Assembly (NCBI GenBank): GCA_030530185.1
Contig: JAUMVL010000036.1
Location: 1 to 12,867 of the forward strand
Reading direction: 5' to 3'
DNA: 12,867 bases
From: Clostridia bacterium
GTDB lineage: Bacteria; Bacillota; Clostridia; Christensenellales; CAG-138
The translations under genes and the position numbers were made by a program. The notes beneath the pieces are model-generated. The model was not told the DNA's origin. It made no database searches and was given only the letters and a program-made list of their open reading frames with translations. Shown piece after piece: positions 1 to 6,335 of the stretch. Each line of letters opens with the position of its first letter. The first letter of the stretch is position 1.

Positions 1-477
1 CAAAGCAAGCAGAATGCCGTCGAAGCGGAACGAATCGAATGGGTTCCGATAGAAGCTTCGCGTTACCTGCCTGCATGACAAAACCGTCTCCGCACGCCGA
101 TTCGGATCCGAGGACGGCGACAGTTCGGCGCAGGAAAGAAGCAGTGTGCGCCATGCTTCCGGCGGCTGTGTCTGATCCAGCGAAAGGACCAAAACGGTTT
201 TTTTCAGCGCAATCGCCGTTTTGATTTCACTATAGCAGTTTGCGGATGCAAACGCTGATTCGGATGCAAAGAACAACACCATCGCGCAGCTTTGCATGTG
301 CTGTTCAATGTTCTTGGGCCAATCGCTGCCCGCCGGAATGCCCTCATCGTACCACAGGCGCAGCTTCCGGTCGTTCAAAAGCGAAATCGTGCCCAAAACC
401 GCTTCGGAATCCCGATGTGAATAGCTGATGAAAAGATAGGGGCGCTTGCCTTCATACGGTTTGAAATAGTCACTCAC
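1..477 (-). CDS. TIR domain protein with intact catalytic Glu (3' end outside window)
   Basis: TIR domains of this type cleave NAD+ and either deplete it or make an ADP-ribose-derived signal. Read on the minus strand from a GTG at 477, the frame is open for 159 codons to the window edge. Residues 1-14 (MSDYFKPYEGKRPY) lead into the first strand and loop, LFISYSHRDSE (15-25). The BB-loop region is WYDEGIPAGSDW (42-53), and NCYSEI (80-85) places the expected NADase glutamate at E84. The GTG start overlaps the upstream stop in a GTGA, so translation is probably coupled to the preceding gene. The same N-terminal YEG-xx-PY signature occurs in the neighbouring degenerate TIR, suggesting a duplicated pair. 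The C-terminal partner domain is not visible. TIR fold is seen directly; NADase activity is inferred from the family and the retained Glu. Confidence 0.88.
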   Translation of the reverse strand, partial: MSDYFKPYEGKRPYLFISYSHRDSEAVLGTISLLNDRKLRLWYDEGIPAGSDWPKNIEQHMQSCAMVLFFASESAFASANCYSEIKTAIALKKTVLVLSLDQTQPPEAWRTLLLSCAELSPSSDPNRRAETVLSCRQVTRSFYRNPFDSFRFDGILLAL

Positions 478-1254
478 GGGGCGCCTCCGTACAGGACAAT
501 CGTGTAGCGATCCAGCAGCGGCGCCGCGTTTTTTGCTTCGCTTTGCGGAATCTCGATGCGAACAAGACTTGGCAGAATCGCCAGCTCTTCCGGTTCGTTC
601 GGGATCGAGGCGAGCCGCAATTCCGTGATCGCCGACACCGTCTCTTTGGTAACCGGCGCGCCGCCCAGCGCCTCCCGCACGGCAGCGGTCAGCTCCGCAT
701 CGGAGAAGCTGATTTCTTCGACCGGCATCTGCGGCGCCTTGGGCGGGCGCAGACGAAAATAGGCAAATGCAACGCCCAAAATCAGTATAACGCCGATCCA
801 TGCCGCCATCGCCGCCTTCACAAGACCCGAGCGCGATCTTCTTCTCGGCATGCAGCAATGCCGTTTCCTGCGCGTCAATCCCGCGCGCTTTCATGTGTAC
901 CGCACGCGAATCCAGTCCCATGGACAGAATGCTTTCCTCGCGATCCGTATCCATGCTGATGATCGGGATCCCCTTTGCCTGGCAGACAAGAACAGCGCTT
1001 TTCACACTTTGATCCGTGCGGGCGAATCTTGTCTGATACAGAACCAAAAGGCTCGCCTTGTTCATGCGTTCGTTTCTGCGTTCCCGCAGCGCAACGGTTT
1101 CAGCCGAACCAGTCGGATACCAAACGCGGCAGCCGCGCGCAGAAAGCCGCTTCAAAAGCGGCTGTATCCGTTTGGCGTCCCTGTTCGAGAAGCACAGGTA
1201 CAGATATGGTTCCTCTCCCTCATAAGGAGGGCAGATTGTTTCGATCGAAGCCAT
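474..1254 (-). CDS. Degenerate TIR-like / transmembrane / LRR-cap-like protein, interrupted by an apparent +1 frame shift
   Basis: The reading begins at ATG 1254, 24 nt after the HD-RyR stop. The start has only a weak GAAAG upstream, so coupling is likely. Residues 1-136 are TIR-like: PYEGEEPYLYLCFSNRD (10-26), then WYPTGS (45-50) in place of a normal WYDEGI loop. The residue aligned with the catalytic Glu of the next gene is K85, so NADase activity is unlikely. Near 835-851 the coding character moves to another frame. That frame gives a basic stretch (RRRSRSGLVK), one hydrophobic helix (AAWIGVILILGVAFAYF) and about 90 residues resembling the N-terminal cap of bacterial leucine-rich repeats (FSDAELTAAVREALGG, then ITELRLASIP and LPSLVRIEIP), ending at TGA 476-474. 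Total is about 260 residues if joined. No ribosome binding site precedes the second frame (TTG 878 or ATG 851), so one interrupted gene is the best reading. A pseudogene, sequencing error or programmed shift are all possible. The first frame also stays open into the next TIR gene, so gene callers may fuse them. Confidence 0.6.
835..851 (-). other. Apparent frame-switch site inside the TIR-like/TM gene
   Basis: Upstream of this site the frame with codon starts divisible by 3 reads protein-like sequence (IDAQETALLHAEKK). Downstream, only the frame reading RRSRSGLVKAAMAAW is protein-like, while the original frame becomes Cys/Arg/Gly-rich nonsense without stops. The purine-rich GAGAAGAAGA lies at the junction. 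Removing one base there would restore one continuous TIR-TM-LRR-like protein. This fits a one-base insertion, a sequencing indel, or a +1 recoding site; sequence alone does not decide. Confidence 0.6.
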
Positions 1255-1278
1255 TTCCGCAGTCTTTCAAATATCGAA

Positions 1279-3312
1279 TCAGTTCAGTCGATAGATCCTG
1301 AGGCCGTCATATTTTTTGATCAGCTTCAGCATGCTGTTAAACGGTTTCCAATCCTTTCCCTGATCTTCTTCGGAAAGCGAAAGATAATGCTTTGCAATCT
1401 CCATCTCTCCGAAATCGCCGGTCATACACAATTTATGCTGCCGAAGCTGCTCCCGAAGCGCTTTTTGCGGGTCATCGGCATCGCATATCTGCGAAGCCGT
1501 TTCATAAAGATCGCCCGTGCTCCAGCCCATTGCACGGTGTTCCTGCACCCAGCGGGCATGCTCCATCGGTGCGAAAACGGCAATCTGCTCTTCCGAAAAG
1601 CTGCGCAGCATCTCGTAATCCACCGGCCGATCGGTATAGAAGCAGCCGATCGCATTCAGATACTTGGAAAAGCTCTTGACCTGGTTGATGTTGCTCAGCT
1701 TGTATTCGAGCGACATCCGATCAAACTCCTCTTCGAGTGTTCGGACGGAAACCTCGTCCTCATGGCCTTCATAATGATACCGGGCATTCAGCGCTACCGC
1801 GAAGTCATAGATGTGCAAAAAGCTGCTTCTTGACAGATAGGTGTGTTTGTTTTTCCGATCGACGGTGCGCAAAAAGGTTGTGATAAATAACGGATAATCG
1901 CTTAAATCGACGATCTTTTCGATGTCGGTACGAAACCGCTGATCCTTTTCCGCCATATCGCTGTACGCCTTCAGACGCGGCGGCGCATCCTTTGCTCCGC
2001 TCTTCACCCATTCGCGGTGGGCAGCCTCGTATGCCGTGATCTTATCGGCTTCGTCGGCGTCAAAACAGTAGAGCGCATGAATTGCACCGCGTCCGAAATC
2101 GAACTCCGCCGCCATCGGATGCAGCTCGGTTCTCGAATTCCGCCCGTATGCCGTCCGATCCCAGCACTGCAGCTCGTCGCAAAGCATAAGCAGGTATGCC
2201 AGCGGATGCAGTTCTGCTTTCAGTGGAGCCTTATGTTTCTCCTTGGACTTATAAAAGGCAATTGAAAACTTAAACAGGCTGTTGTGCAACATGATCGCAG
2301 TCAGCGCATCCAGATGCGCCATGGTCAGTTTTTCTTCGCCGCATACTTCCACCAGTTCCTGGTACAACCTTGTCGCGGAGAAATAGCCATGGTCCATAAA
2401 ATATCCAAACTCGTTTGGATCCGTGGGTTTCCGACGGATCGTATCATACAGATATTCCACCGAAACGTTGTACGCTGCTCCGAGCCGTTGTTCAATGCCG
2501 CATGCCAACAGCATTTCTACGGATTCCACCGGTGTTTTGAACCATTCCGAAAACCGTTCTTTTCCATGCGCCCCCAAATCGGAAAGGCAGCCCATGTTTC
2601 TGTATGCAAGGTATAAGCTGTCCGCTCCGCGCTGCTTTCGATCGACTTCAAAATAGGCAAGAACCTGTTCAAACGGAATTTCAAACGGATAGCCGATGTC
2701 ATGAAACAGCGCGCACAGTCCCCAAAACTCCAGGAAAAATGCCGCTGCTTCGTGTTCCTCCCGGTCGGAAAAGCCATAGAACCGGCAGAAGGTCGACCGA
2801 AACGCGTCGTTCGTTTCATAGATTGCAAGGCCGAGTGCAAACACGTAAACCGAGTGGGAGTAATGGTCACGATGCTTCATTAAGAGCGAGCTCGCATTCG
2901 ATTCGAATTCCGAAAGCAGTTCGATCATCTTGCTGGACCGTCCATATGCCCCGAAAAACATTTCCAGATAACTGTAATAGACCGTATAGGCATCTTCGGC
3001 AACGCCGGAATCAATAAATTTCTCCAGTTCCCGTTCCAGGCAAAGCCGATCCACATCCATCTGCATATTGTACGGAATTTGGTTGGGCGAATAGCTTGTC
3101 CCGAGGAACTTCCCGGATTTCTGCTCCTCCTGTTCTTTTTCCGCAGAAAAGCGCAGGCCCTCACACCGTTCATGCAAAAAACGCAGAGCTGCGGATTTCA
3201 GGTCGTGTCCCATCCCGCTTCCGTTTACAAGATACGGCTGGTAAGGACCAACATCCTGTCCAAAGCGTTCACAATTCCATTTTTTCATTTTGGCAATTGC
3301 CGTATATGCCAT
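1279..3312 (-). CDS. HD-domain phosphohydrolase with C-terminal RyR domain
   Basis: A 677-residue protein with no signal peptide or membrane helix, so cytoplasmic. The HD metal-site series is visible in order: HRDHYSHS (147-154), LFHDIGYP (203-210, HD pair H204-D205), MDHGYFSA (306-313), a later His in AIMLHN (339-344), and a final Asp in LLMLCDELQCWDR (374-386). This fits a metal-dependent phosphohydrolase acting on nucleotides or phosphoesters; the substrate is unknown. The last ~100 residues match the bacterial RyR repeat pattern: MEHARWVQEHRAMGW (583-597), a Lys-containing middle, SEEDQGKDW (647-655) and a C-terminal GLRIYRL. RyR domains in bacterial conflict systems have been proposed to bind nucleotide-derived ligands. 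The start at 3312 is chosen because AGGAGG lies 5 nt upstream (3323-3318); an in-frame ATG at 3360 would add 16 residues without such a site. First gene of an operon with two TIR genes. HD assignment is strong, RyR good, role inferred. Confidence 0.85.
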   Translation of the reverse strand: MAYTAIAKMKKWNCERFGQDVGPYQPYLVNGSGMGHDLKSAALRFLHERCEGLRFSAEKEQEEQKSGKFLGTSYSPNQIPYNMQMDVDRLCLERELEKFIDSGVAEDAYTVYYSYLEMFFGAYGRSSKMIELLSEFESNASSLLMKHRDHYSHSVYVFALGLAIYETNDAFRSTFCRFYGFSDREEHEAAAFFLEFWGLCALFHDIGYPFEIPFEQVLAYFEVDRKQRGADSLYLAYRNMGCLSDLGAHGKERFSEWFKTPVESVEMLLACGIEQRLGAAYNVSVEYLYDTIRRKPTDPNEFGYFMDHGYFSATRLYQELVEVCGEEKLTMAHLDALTAIMLHNSLFKFSIAFYKSKEKHKAPLKAELHPLAYLLMLCDELQCWDRTAYGRNSRTELHPMAAEFDFGRGAIHALYCFDADEADKITAYEAAHREWVKSGAKDAPPRLKAYSDMAEKDQRFRTDIEKIVDLSDYPLFITTFLRTVDRKNKHTYLSRSSFLHIYDFAVALNARYHYEGHEDEVSVRTLEEEFDRMSLEYKLSNINQVKSFSKYLNAIGCFYTDRPVDYEMLRSFSEEQIAVFAPMEHARWVQEHRAMGWSTGDLYETASQICDADDPQKALREQLRQHKLCMTGDFGEMEIAKHYLSLSEEDQGKDWKPFNSMLKLIKKYDGLRIYRLN

Positions 3313-3553
3313 GCGATCCTCCTGACGGTTGAACTGTAGTTCCAAACGCATGACACGCATGCAGCTGCTGTATTTTCTTTTTTGAAATGCCGTATCCGGC
3401 TTCGAATTTCTTTTGACGGACGATTCGTTCCTCTCGTCGATCGGGTTACGAGCCCGCCCTCTCTTTTCGCCGGAGTTTTCGTGATAAAACGTGTATGTAA
3501 CGCGCGTAATGCGCCCAGTTGCTGTTCCAATAAAATATAGGTAAAACCAATCT
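3313..3553 (-). other. Long 5' leader of the HD-RyR/TIR operon
   Basis: About 240 nt lie between the predicted transcription start (near 3553) and the AGGAGG-preceded start at 3312. I see no recognised riboswitch. Only a weak 5-bp stem (GACGA/TCGTC, 3419-3438) is evident. A TTG-initiated frame crosses the region but lacks a ribosome binding site and looks like chance. The leader may hold post-transcriptional control or a small RNA. Confidence 0.35.
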
Positions 3554-3559
3554 AATGGT

Positions 3560-3588
3560 AATATATTATAAAATCATATTCCTGTCAA
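3560..3588 (-). promoter_or_regulatory. Sigma-A promoter for the HD-RyR/TIR operon
   Basis: Minus strand: perfect -35 TTGACA (3588-3583), 17-nt spacer, -10 TATATT (3565-3560), in a locally AT-rich stretch. It lies just after the sulfatase terminator, so the HD-RyR/TIR genes form a separate transcription unit. An overlapping TATAAT at 3570-3565 has only a 12-nt spacer and is less likely. Confidence 0.75.
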
Positions 3589-3651
3589 TAGCGGCCCTGC
3601 TTTTCACGCTTTCCCGTTCCTTTTTCACGGAATACGCCGGGCGCACCAGTT

Positions 3652-3695
3652 AAAAAGGAACCCGGCTTCCCTGTTTTTGGGGAGGGACGGGTTCC
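3652..3695 (-). terminator. Rho-independent terminator of the sulfatase gene
   Basis: Stem GGAACCCG (3657-3664) pairs with CGGGTTCC (3688-3695), with a further inner TCCCT/AGGGA pairing. On the minus strand the hairpin is followed by a T-run (3656-3652). It begins 13 nt after the sulfatase stop. A T-run also follows on the plus strand, so it could act both ways. Confidence 0.8.
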
Positions 3696-3708
3696 GAAAC
3701 GTTTTTTC

Positions 3709-5229
3709 TTACAGCCCGAGCCGAATGAACTGCTCGGCGGGTGCGTTGTGGTAGAGCATGCAGCGCACAAGGCCCTCGATGCAGTGCGACTCGATCGAAG
3801 GATCGCTGAGCGGATGCTCCTGCGCATAGTCGGTCGAAAGATCGAAGAGGCGGGATTCCGCGTTGTCCTTGCTTCTCGGGCCGAAGCCGCCCGACGAGGA
3901 CGTAATGCCGATGATATCCGCGGGGATCCGATAGACCGGATAGTCCGTATAGCCGAGATGCCCGAACCCGATACGCCCGTAGTTCTCCTTCGCAATCGAA
4001 TCGATCCCGTAATACTTGCCGGACGTGGCGGGCATCGCGGTGTAGACATACAGGGGACGGTTGTTTTCCTCGGCCGCCGCGCGGAAATAGGTATAGCGCC
4101 CGTCGAAGTAGTTCACGCTCTTGCCGTAGTAGCCGTAGATCAGCTCGTCGCGCACCTTTTCGGTCTCGCCGAACAGCACCGGCAGCAGGTTCTTCCCGCT
4201 GATCGGGTGGCGCAGAAGGCCCGGATCGACGCCGAACAGATTCAGCAGCGTGGGGTACAGGTCGATGTTCTGCGTAAGACCCGCAAAGCGCTTGATCCGC
4301 GCCCTGGGATGCCAGATCAGCAGCGGCAGGTGGAACACCTCGTTGTAGGCCGGCATATAGTTTTTCGACCAATAGCCGTGCTCGCCGAGCATATAGCCGT
4401 GATCGGTCGTGAAGATGACCATCGTATCGTCCCACATCCCCTTGCGGTCGAGCACGTCAAAGATCCTGCCGATGTATGCGTCGGTCATCGACAGCAGCGC
4501 CTTATAGCGTACGCGAAGATGCCTGGTCTGCTCCTCGGTAAAGGTGTTCGGCGCATACGGCGGCCAGTAGTTCGGCTCGTCGGTCGAAACGGCCTCCTCG
4601 TCCGCGTACAGGTCGAGATACTGCTGCGGCACGTCGAACGGCTCGTGCGGATCGAAGCCCTCGACCCACAGGAAGAAGTTGTCGGAATCGCCGTTCTGCT
4701 CGAGCCAGTCGGCGGCGTGGCGCATCGTCGTCGGCGTCGGATACGTCTCCTCGGTCGAGAACATGCGCATATTGTCCTCATGTGCCGGCGAGAAGCTGCC
4801 CACATAGTCCGCGGGGCGCGCCGCAAAGCTGCCGTCCGCGCGCGGATGGAGCTTCCACGGGTCCTTCTCCTGCCCGCGAATCAGCTCGTAGGTCGAAAAC
4901 GCGTTCAGGTAGTTCTCGCCGCCGATGCGAATGTAGTGATAATGGTCGGTCACGATATGGCTGAACACGCCCTTCGTCCCCAGCATCTTGGGCAGCGGCT
5001 GATCGAACGGTTCGATCCCGCCCCACGGCTTTTCGAGAAAGTTCAGCCGCCCCGTCATCAGATCGCGCCGCGCCGGCATGCACGGCGACGAGCCGCACCA
5101 ATGGTTGTCGAACACGGTGCCCTTTTTAGCGAGCCGATCCAAATTCGGCGTAATGGCCGGCTCCTTCGACCCGTAACAGTTCAGAAACCTCCGGCAGACG
5201 CTGTCCACCAAGATCAGAATTGCTTTCAT
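3709..5229 (-). CDS. Type I (Cys-type) sulfatase, cytoplasmic
   Basis: A 506-residue alkaline-phosphatase-superfamily sulfatase that would hydrolyse sulfate esters. The signature SSPCMPAR (47-54) holds C50, the cysteine converted to formylglycine, with the CxPxR pattern. Other active-site motifs are an N-terminal LILVDS (5-10, D9), DPHEPF (193-198), TTDHGYMLGEHGYW (274-287, D276-H277) and K289. NIDLYPTLLNLFGVD is the usual family segment before the C-terminal subdomain. There is no signal peptide, so it acts in the cytoplasm, perhaps on imported sulfated oligosaccharides. In anaerobes, Cys-type sulfatases need a radical-SAM maturase (anSME), which is not in this window. ATG 5229 is chosen because GGGAGGGGG lies just upstream; an in-frame ATG at 5295 would extend across the predicted promoter. 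Own promoter and terminator flank it. Substrate cannot be told; some relatives are phosphonate or phosphodiester hydrolases, but the Cys signature favours sulfatase. Confidence 0.92.
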   Translation of the reverse strand: MKAILILVDSVCRRFLNCYGSKEPAITPNLDRLAKKGTVFDNHWCGSSPCMPARRDLMTGRLNFLEKPWGGIEPFDQPLPKMLGTKGVFSHIVTDHYHYIRIGGENYLNAFSTYELIRGQEKDPWKLHPRADGSFAARPADYVGSFSPAHEDNMRMFSTEETYPTPTTMRHAADWLEQNGDSDNFFLWVEGFDPHEPFDVPQQYLDLYADEEAVSTDEPNYWPPYAPNTFTEEQTRHLRVRYKALLSMTDAYIGRIFDVLDRKGMWDDTMVIFTTDHGYMLGEHGYWSKNYMPAYNEVFHLPLLIWHPRARIKRFAGLTQNIDLYPTLLNLFGVDPGLLRHPISGKNLLPVLFGETEKVRDELIYGYYGKSVNYFDGRYTYFRAAAEENNRPLYVYTAMPATSGKYYGIDSIAKENYGRIGFGHLGYTDYPVYRIPADIIGITSSSGGFGPRSKDNAESRLFDLSTDYAQEHPLSDPSIESHCIEGLVRCMLYHNAPAEQFIRLGL

Positions 5230-5259
5230 ACATCCATCCCCCTCCCGTTTGATGGTTGT

Positions 5260-5288
5260 ATGATACCATGTTTTTCCCCGATCCGCAA
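5260..5288 (-). promoter_or_regulatory. Sigma-A promoter for the sulfatase
   Basis: Minus strand: -35 TTGCGG (5288-5283), 17-nt spacer, -10 TATCAT (5265-5260). The predicted start near 5253 gives a short leader carrying the GGAGG. The gap to the upstream gene's stop is 84 nt, enough for an independent unit, though readthrough is possible. Confidence 0.6.
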
Positions 5289-5313
5289 GCCGCAAAACCG
5301 GTATCCGGCCCGA

Positions 5314-6159
5314 TCATCCCCGCCCGCGCTTCCCGAGACCGCCGACCCATCTGCGCGCTTCCTCGTCCCAGTCCGAGAGCAGCCCCTCCGCCTCTCTGAT
5401 TTCAATCGATTCCTTTGGGGACGGCGGCGGGCAAATTGCCGCAGGTCGAATCGGTTCCGGGGCGGACGCCGCGTGCCGCCGCCCGGCGGGACGGATTTTG
5501 GATCGCGCGTCAAAGCGCGCTTTGGACTGCCCGGGCAATCGGGGCGATTGGTCAGCGATCCGGCACCGCATCCGCTCCGGCTGCATCGAGAACGGAACAA
5601 ACGCGGGAGGATCCGACAACGCGGCCGCTTGGCTCTGCATTGCTGTTTCGGCGGGTCGGTCCAAACCCGGTTCGCTTCGGTCTTGCTCGGCGCAAGGCGC
5701 CTCCAAAAAATCCATTGTCTCCCCGATCGGGTCTTGCTTAAGATCAATCCTTGATTGGAGGGTATTGTTATTGTTCTTTTCTGGATCAATACTGTCTTTA
5801 TCCATTCTTGATTGTGTGGGCGCTCCCGCCGTCGGGATTCCCGCCGTCGGAAAATCCGACGCCGGAAGGTCGGGCTTTTCATGCAGGATGTATTCGACGC
5901 GCAGCAGATGGCGCTCGTCCATGACGTGCGTCCGCTCGAGATAGCCGCATTCCTCCAGGGCGCACATGCCCTGGCGGATCGAGTCCTTGCCGTCCCGGCA
6001 CATCGTGGCAAGCCCCGTAATCGAAAAATGCCATCCGTCGGGCAGCCGCAGCATGACAAGCAGCAAGCCGAGATCGCGCAGCGACAGGCGCGTATCGCGG
6101 ATCGCTTCGTTTGCAATCATCGTATAATCGCGTTTATGGGGTGCTCGGATAATGGCCAT
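5314..6159 (-). CDS. Winged-helix HTH protein of the Clostridia replication/mobile-module type
   Basis: A 281-residue protein. Residues 10-80 form a winged helix of the kind annotated as 'helix-turn-helix domain-containing protein' (RepA/DnaD-like N-terminus) in Clostridia: YTMIANEAIRDTRLSLRDLG (12-31), LPDGWHFSITGLATMCRDGK (39-58), then EECGYLERTHV. A low-complexity linker follows with repeated P-T-A-G units (103-115), an Asn run (129-132) and a long Arg/Pro/Gln-rich tract, then an acidic-aromatic tail, LLSDWDEEARRWVGG. Related proteins are frequent in integrative elements, plasmids and phage remnants, where they may act in replication or transcription control; no partner gene is next to it here. 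GGAGG (6170-6166) 6 nt before ATG 6159 fixes the start. DNA binding is a good prediction; its exact role is unknown. Confidence 0.75.
   Translation of the reverse strand: MAIIRAPHKRDYTMIANEAIRDTRLSLRDLGLLLVMLRLPDGWHFSITGLATMCRDGKDSIRQGMCALEECGYLERTHVMDERHLLRVEYILHEKPDLPASDFPTAGIPTAGAPTQSRMDKDSIDPEKNNNNTLQSRIDLKQDPIGETMDFLEAPCAEQDRSEPGLDRPAETAMQSQAAALSDPPAFVPFSMQPERMRCRIADQSPRLPGQSKARFDARSKIRPAGRRHAASAPEPIRPAAICPPPSPKESIEIREAEGLLSDWDEEARRWVGGLGKRGRG
5821..5866. repeat. 15-bp tandem repeats inside the HTH gene linker
   Basis: Three imperfect 15-bp units related to CCCGCCGTCGG-N4, the last more diverged, encode the P-T-A-G repeats of the HTH protein linker. In-frame length variation is expected here between strains. 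Confidence 0.55.
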
Positions 6160-6230
6160 GGCATTCCTCCAAAGGTTTGTTTCTTGGCCTCACCATACCA
6201 CAAAAGACGGCCTGCGGTTTCCCGATTATC

Positions 6231-6248
6231 GTTCACAATGTTCACAAT
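6231..6248. repeat. Tandem GTTCACAAT repeat, possible operator
   Basis: Two exact 9-bp copies lie back to back, ending 19 nt before the -35 of the tldD-like promoter and between two divergent genes. A repeat at this position could be a regulator binding site for either gene; the regulator is unknown. Confidence 0.4.
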
Positions 6249-6267
6249 TGGATCGTGCACTTTCCCT

Positions 6268-6295
6268 TTGCAAACACCCGGCGATATGATATACT
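6268..6295 (+). promoter_or_regulatory. Extended -10 promoter for the tldD-like operon
   Basis: -35 TTGCAA (6268-6273), 16-nt spacer, extended -10 TGATATACT (hexamer TATACT at 6290-6295). Predicted start near 6302, with AGGAGG at 6319-6324 and the ATG at 6336. Confidence 0.7.
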
Positions 6296-6335
6296 AAACG
6301 TAATCTGAAACGCAAACAAGGAGGGAACCAATCGC

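Noticed and set aside
1..1254. A single 418-codon-plus open frame fusing both TIR segments
   Set aside because: The middle third in this frame is Cys/Arg/Gly-rich nonsense, while another frame there encodes a clear transmembrane helix and LRR-like tail ending at the GTGA overlap.
850..1833. A 327-codon plus-strand frame opposite the TIR-like and HD genes
   Set aside because: No ribosome binding site or domain; the other strand carries TIR and HD-RyR motifs.
3285..3530. An 81-codon minus-strand frame in the leader of the HD-RyR gene
   Set aside because: TTG start without a ribosome binding site, and it runs out of frame into the HD-RyR gene; composition looks random.
3748..5754. A 668-codon plus-strand frame across the sulfatase and part of the HTH gene
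   Set aside because: Antisense shadow of a GC-rich gene; Val/Arg/His-rich with no motifs, while the minus strand holds a full sulfatase with all active-site residues.
5821..5866. Short repeats considered as a CRISPR array
   Set aside because: 15-bp units without spacers, in frame within a coding linker.
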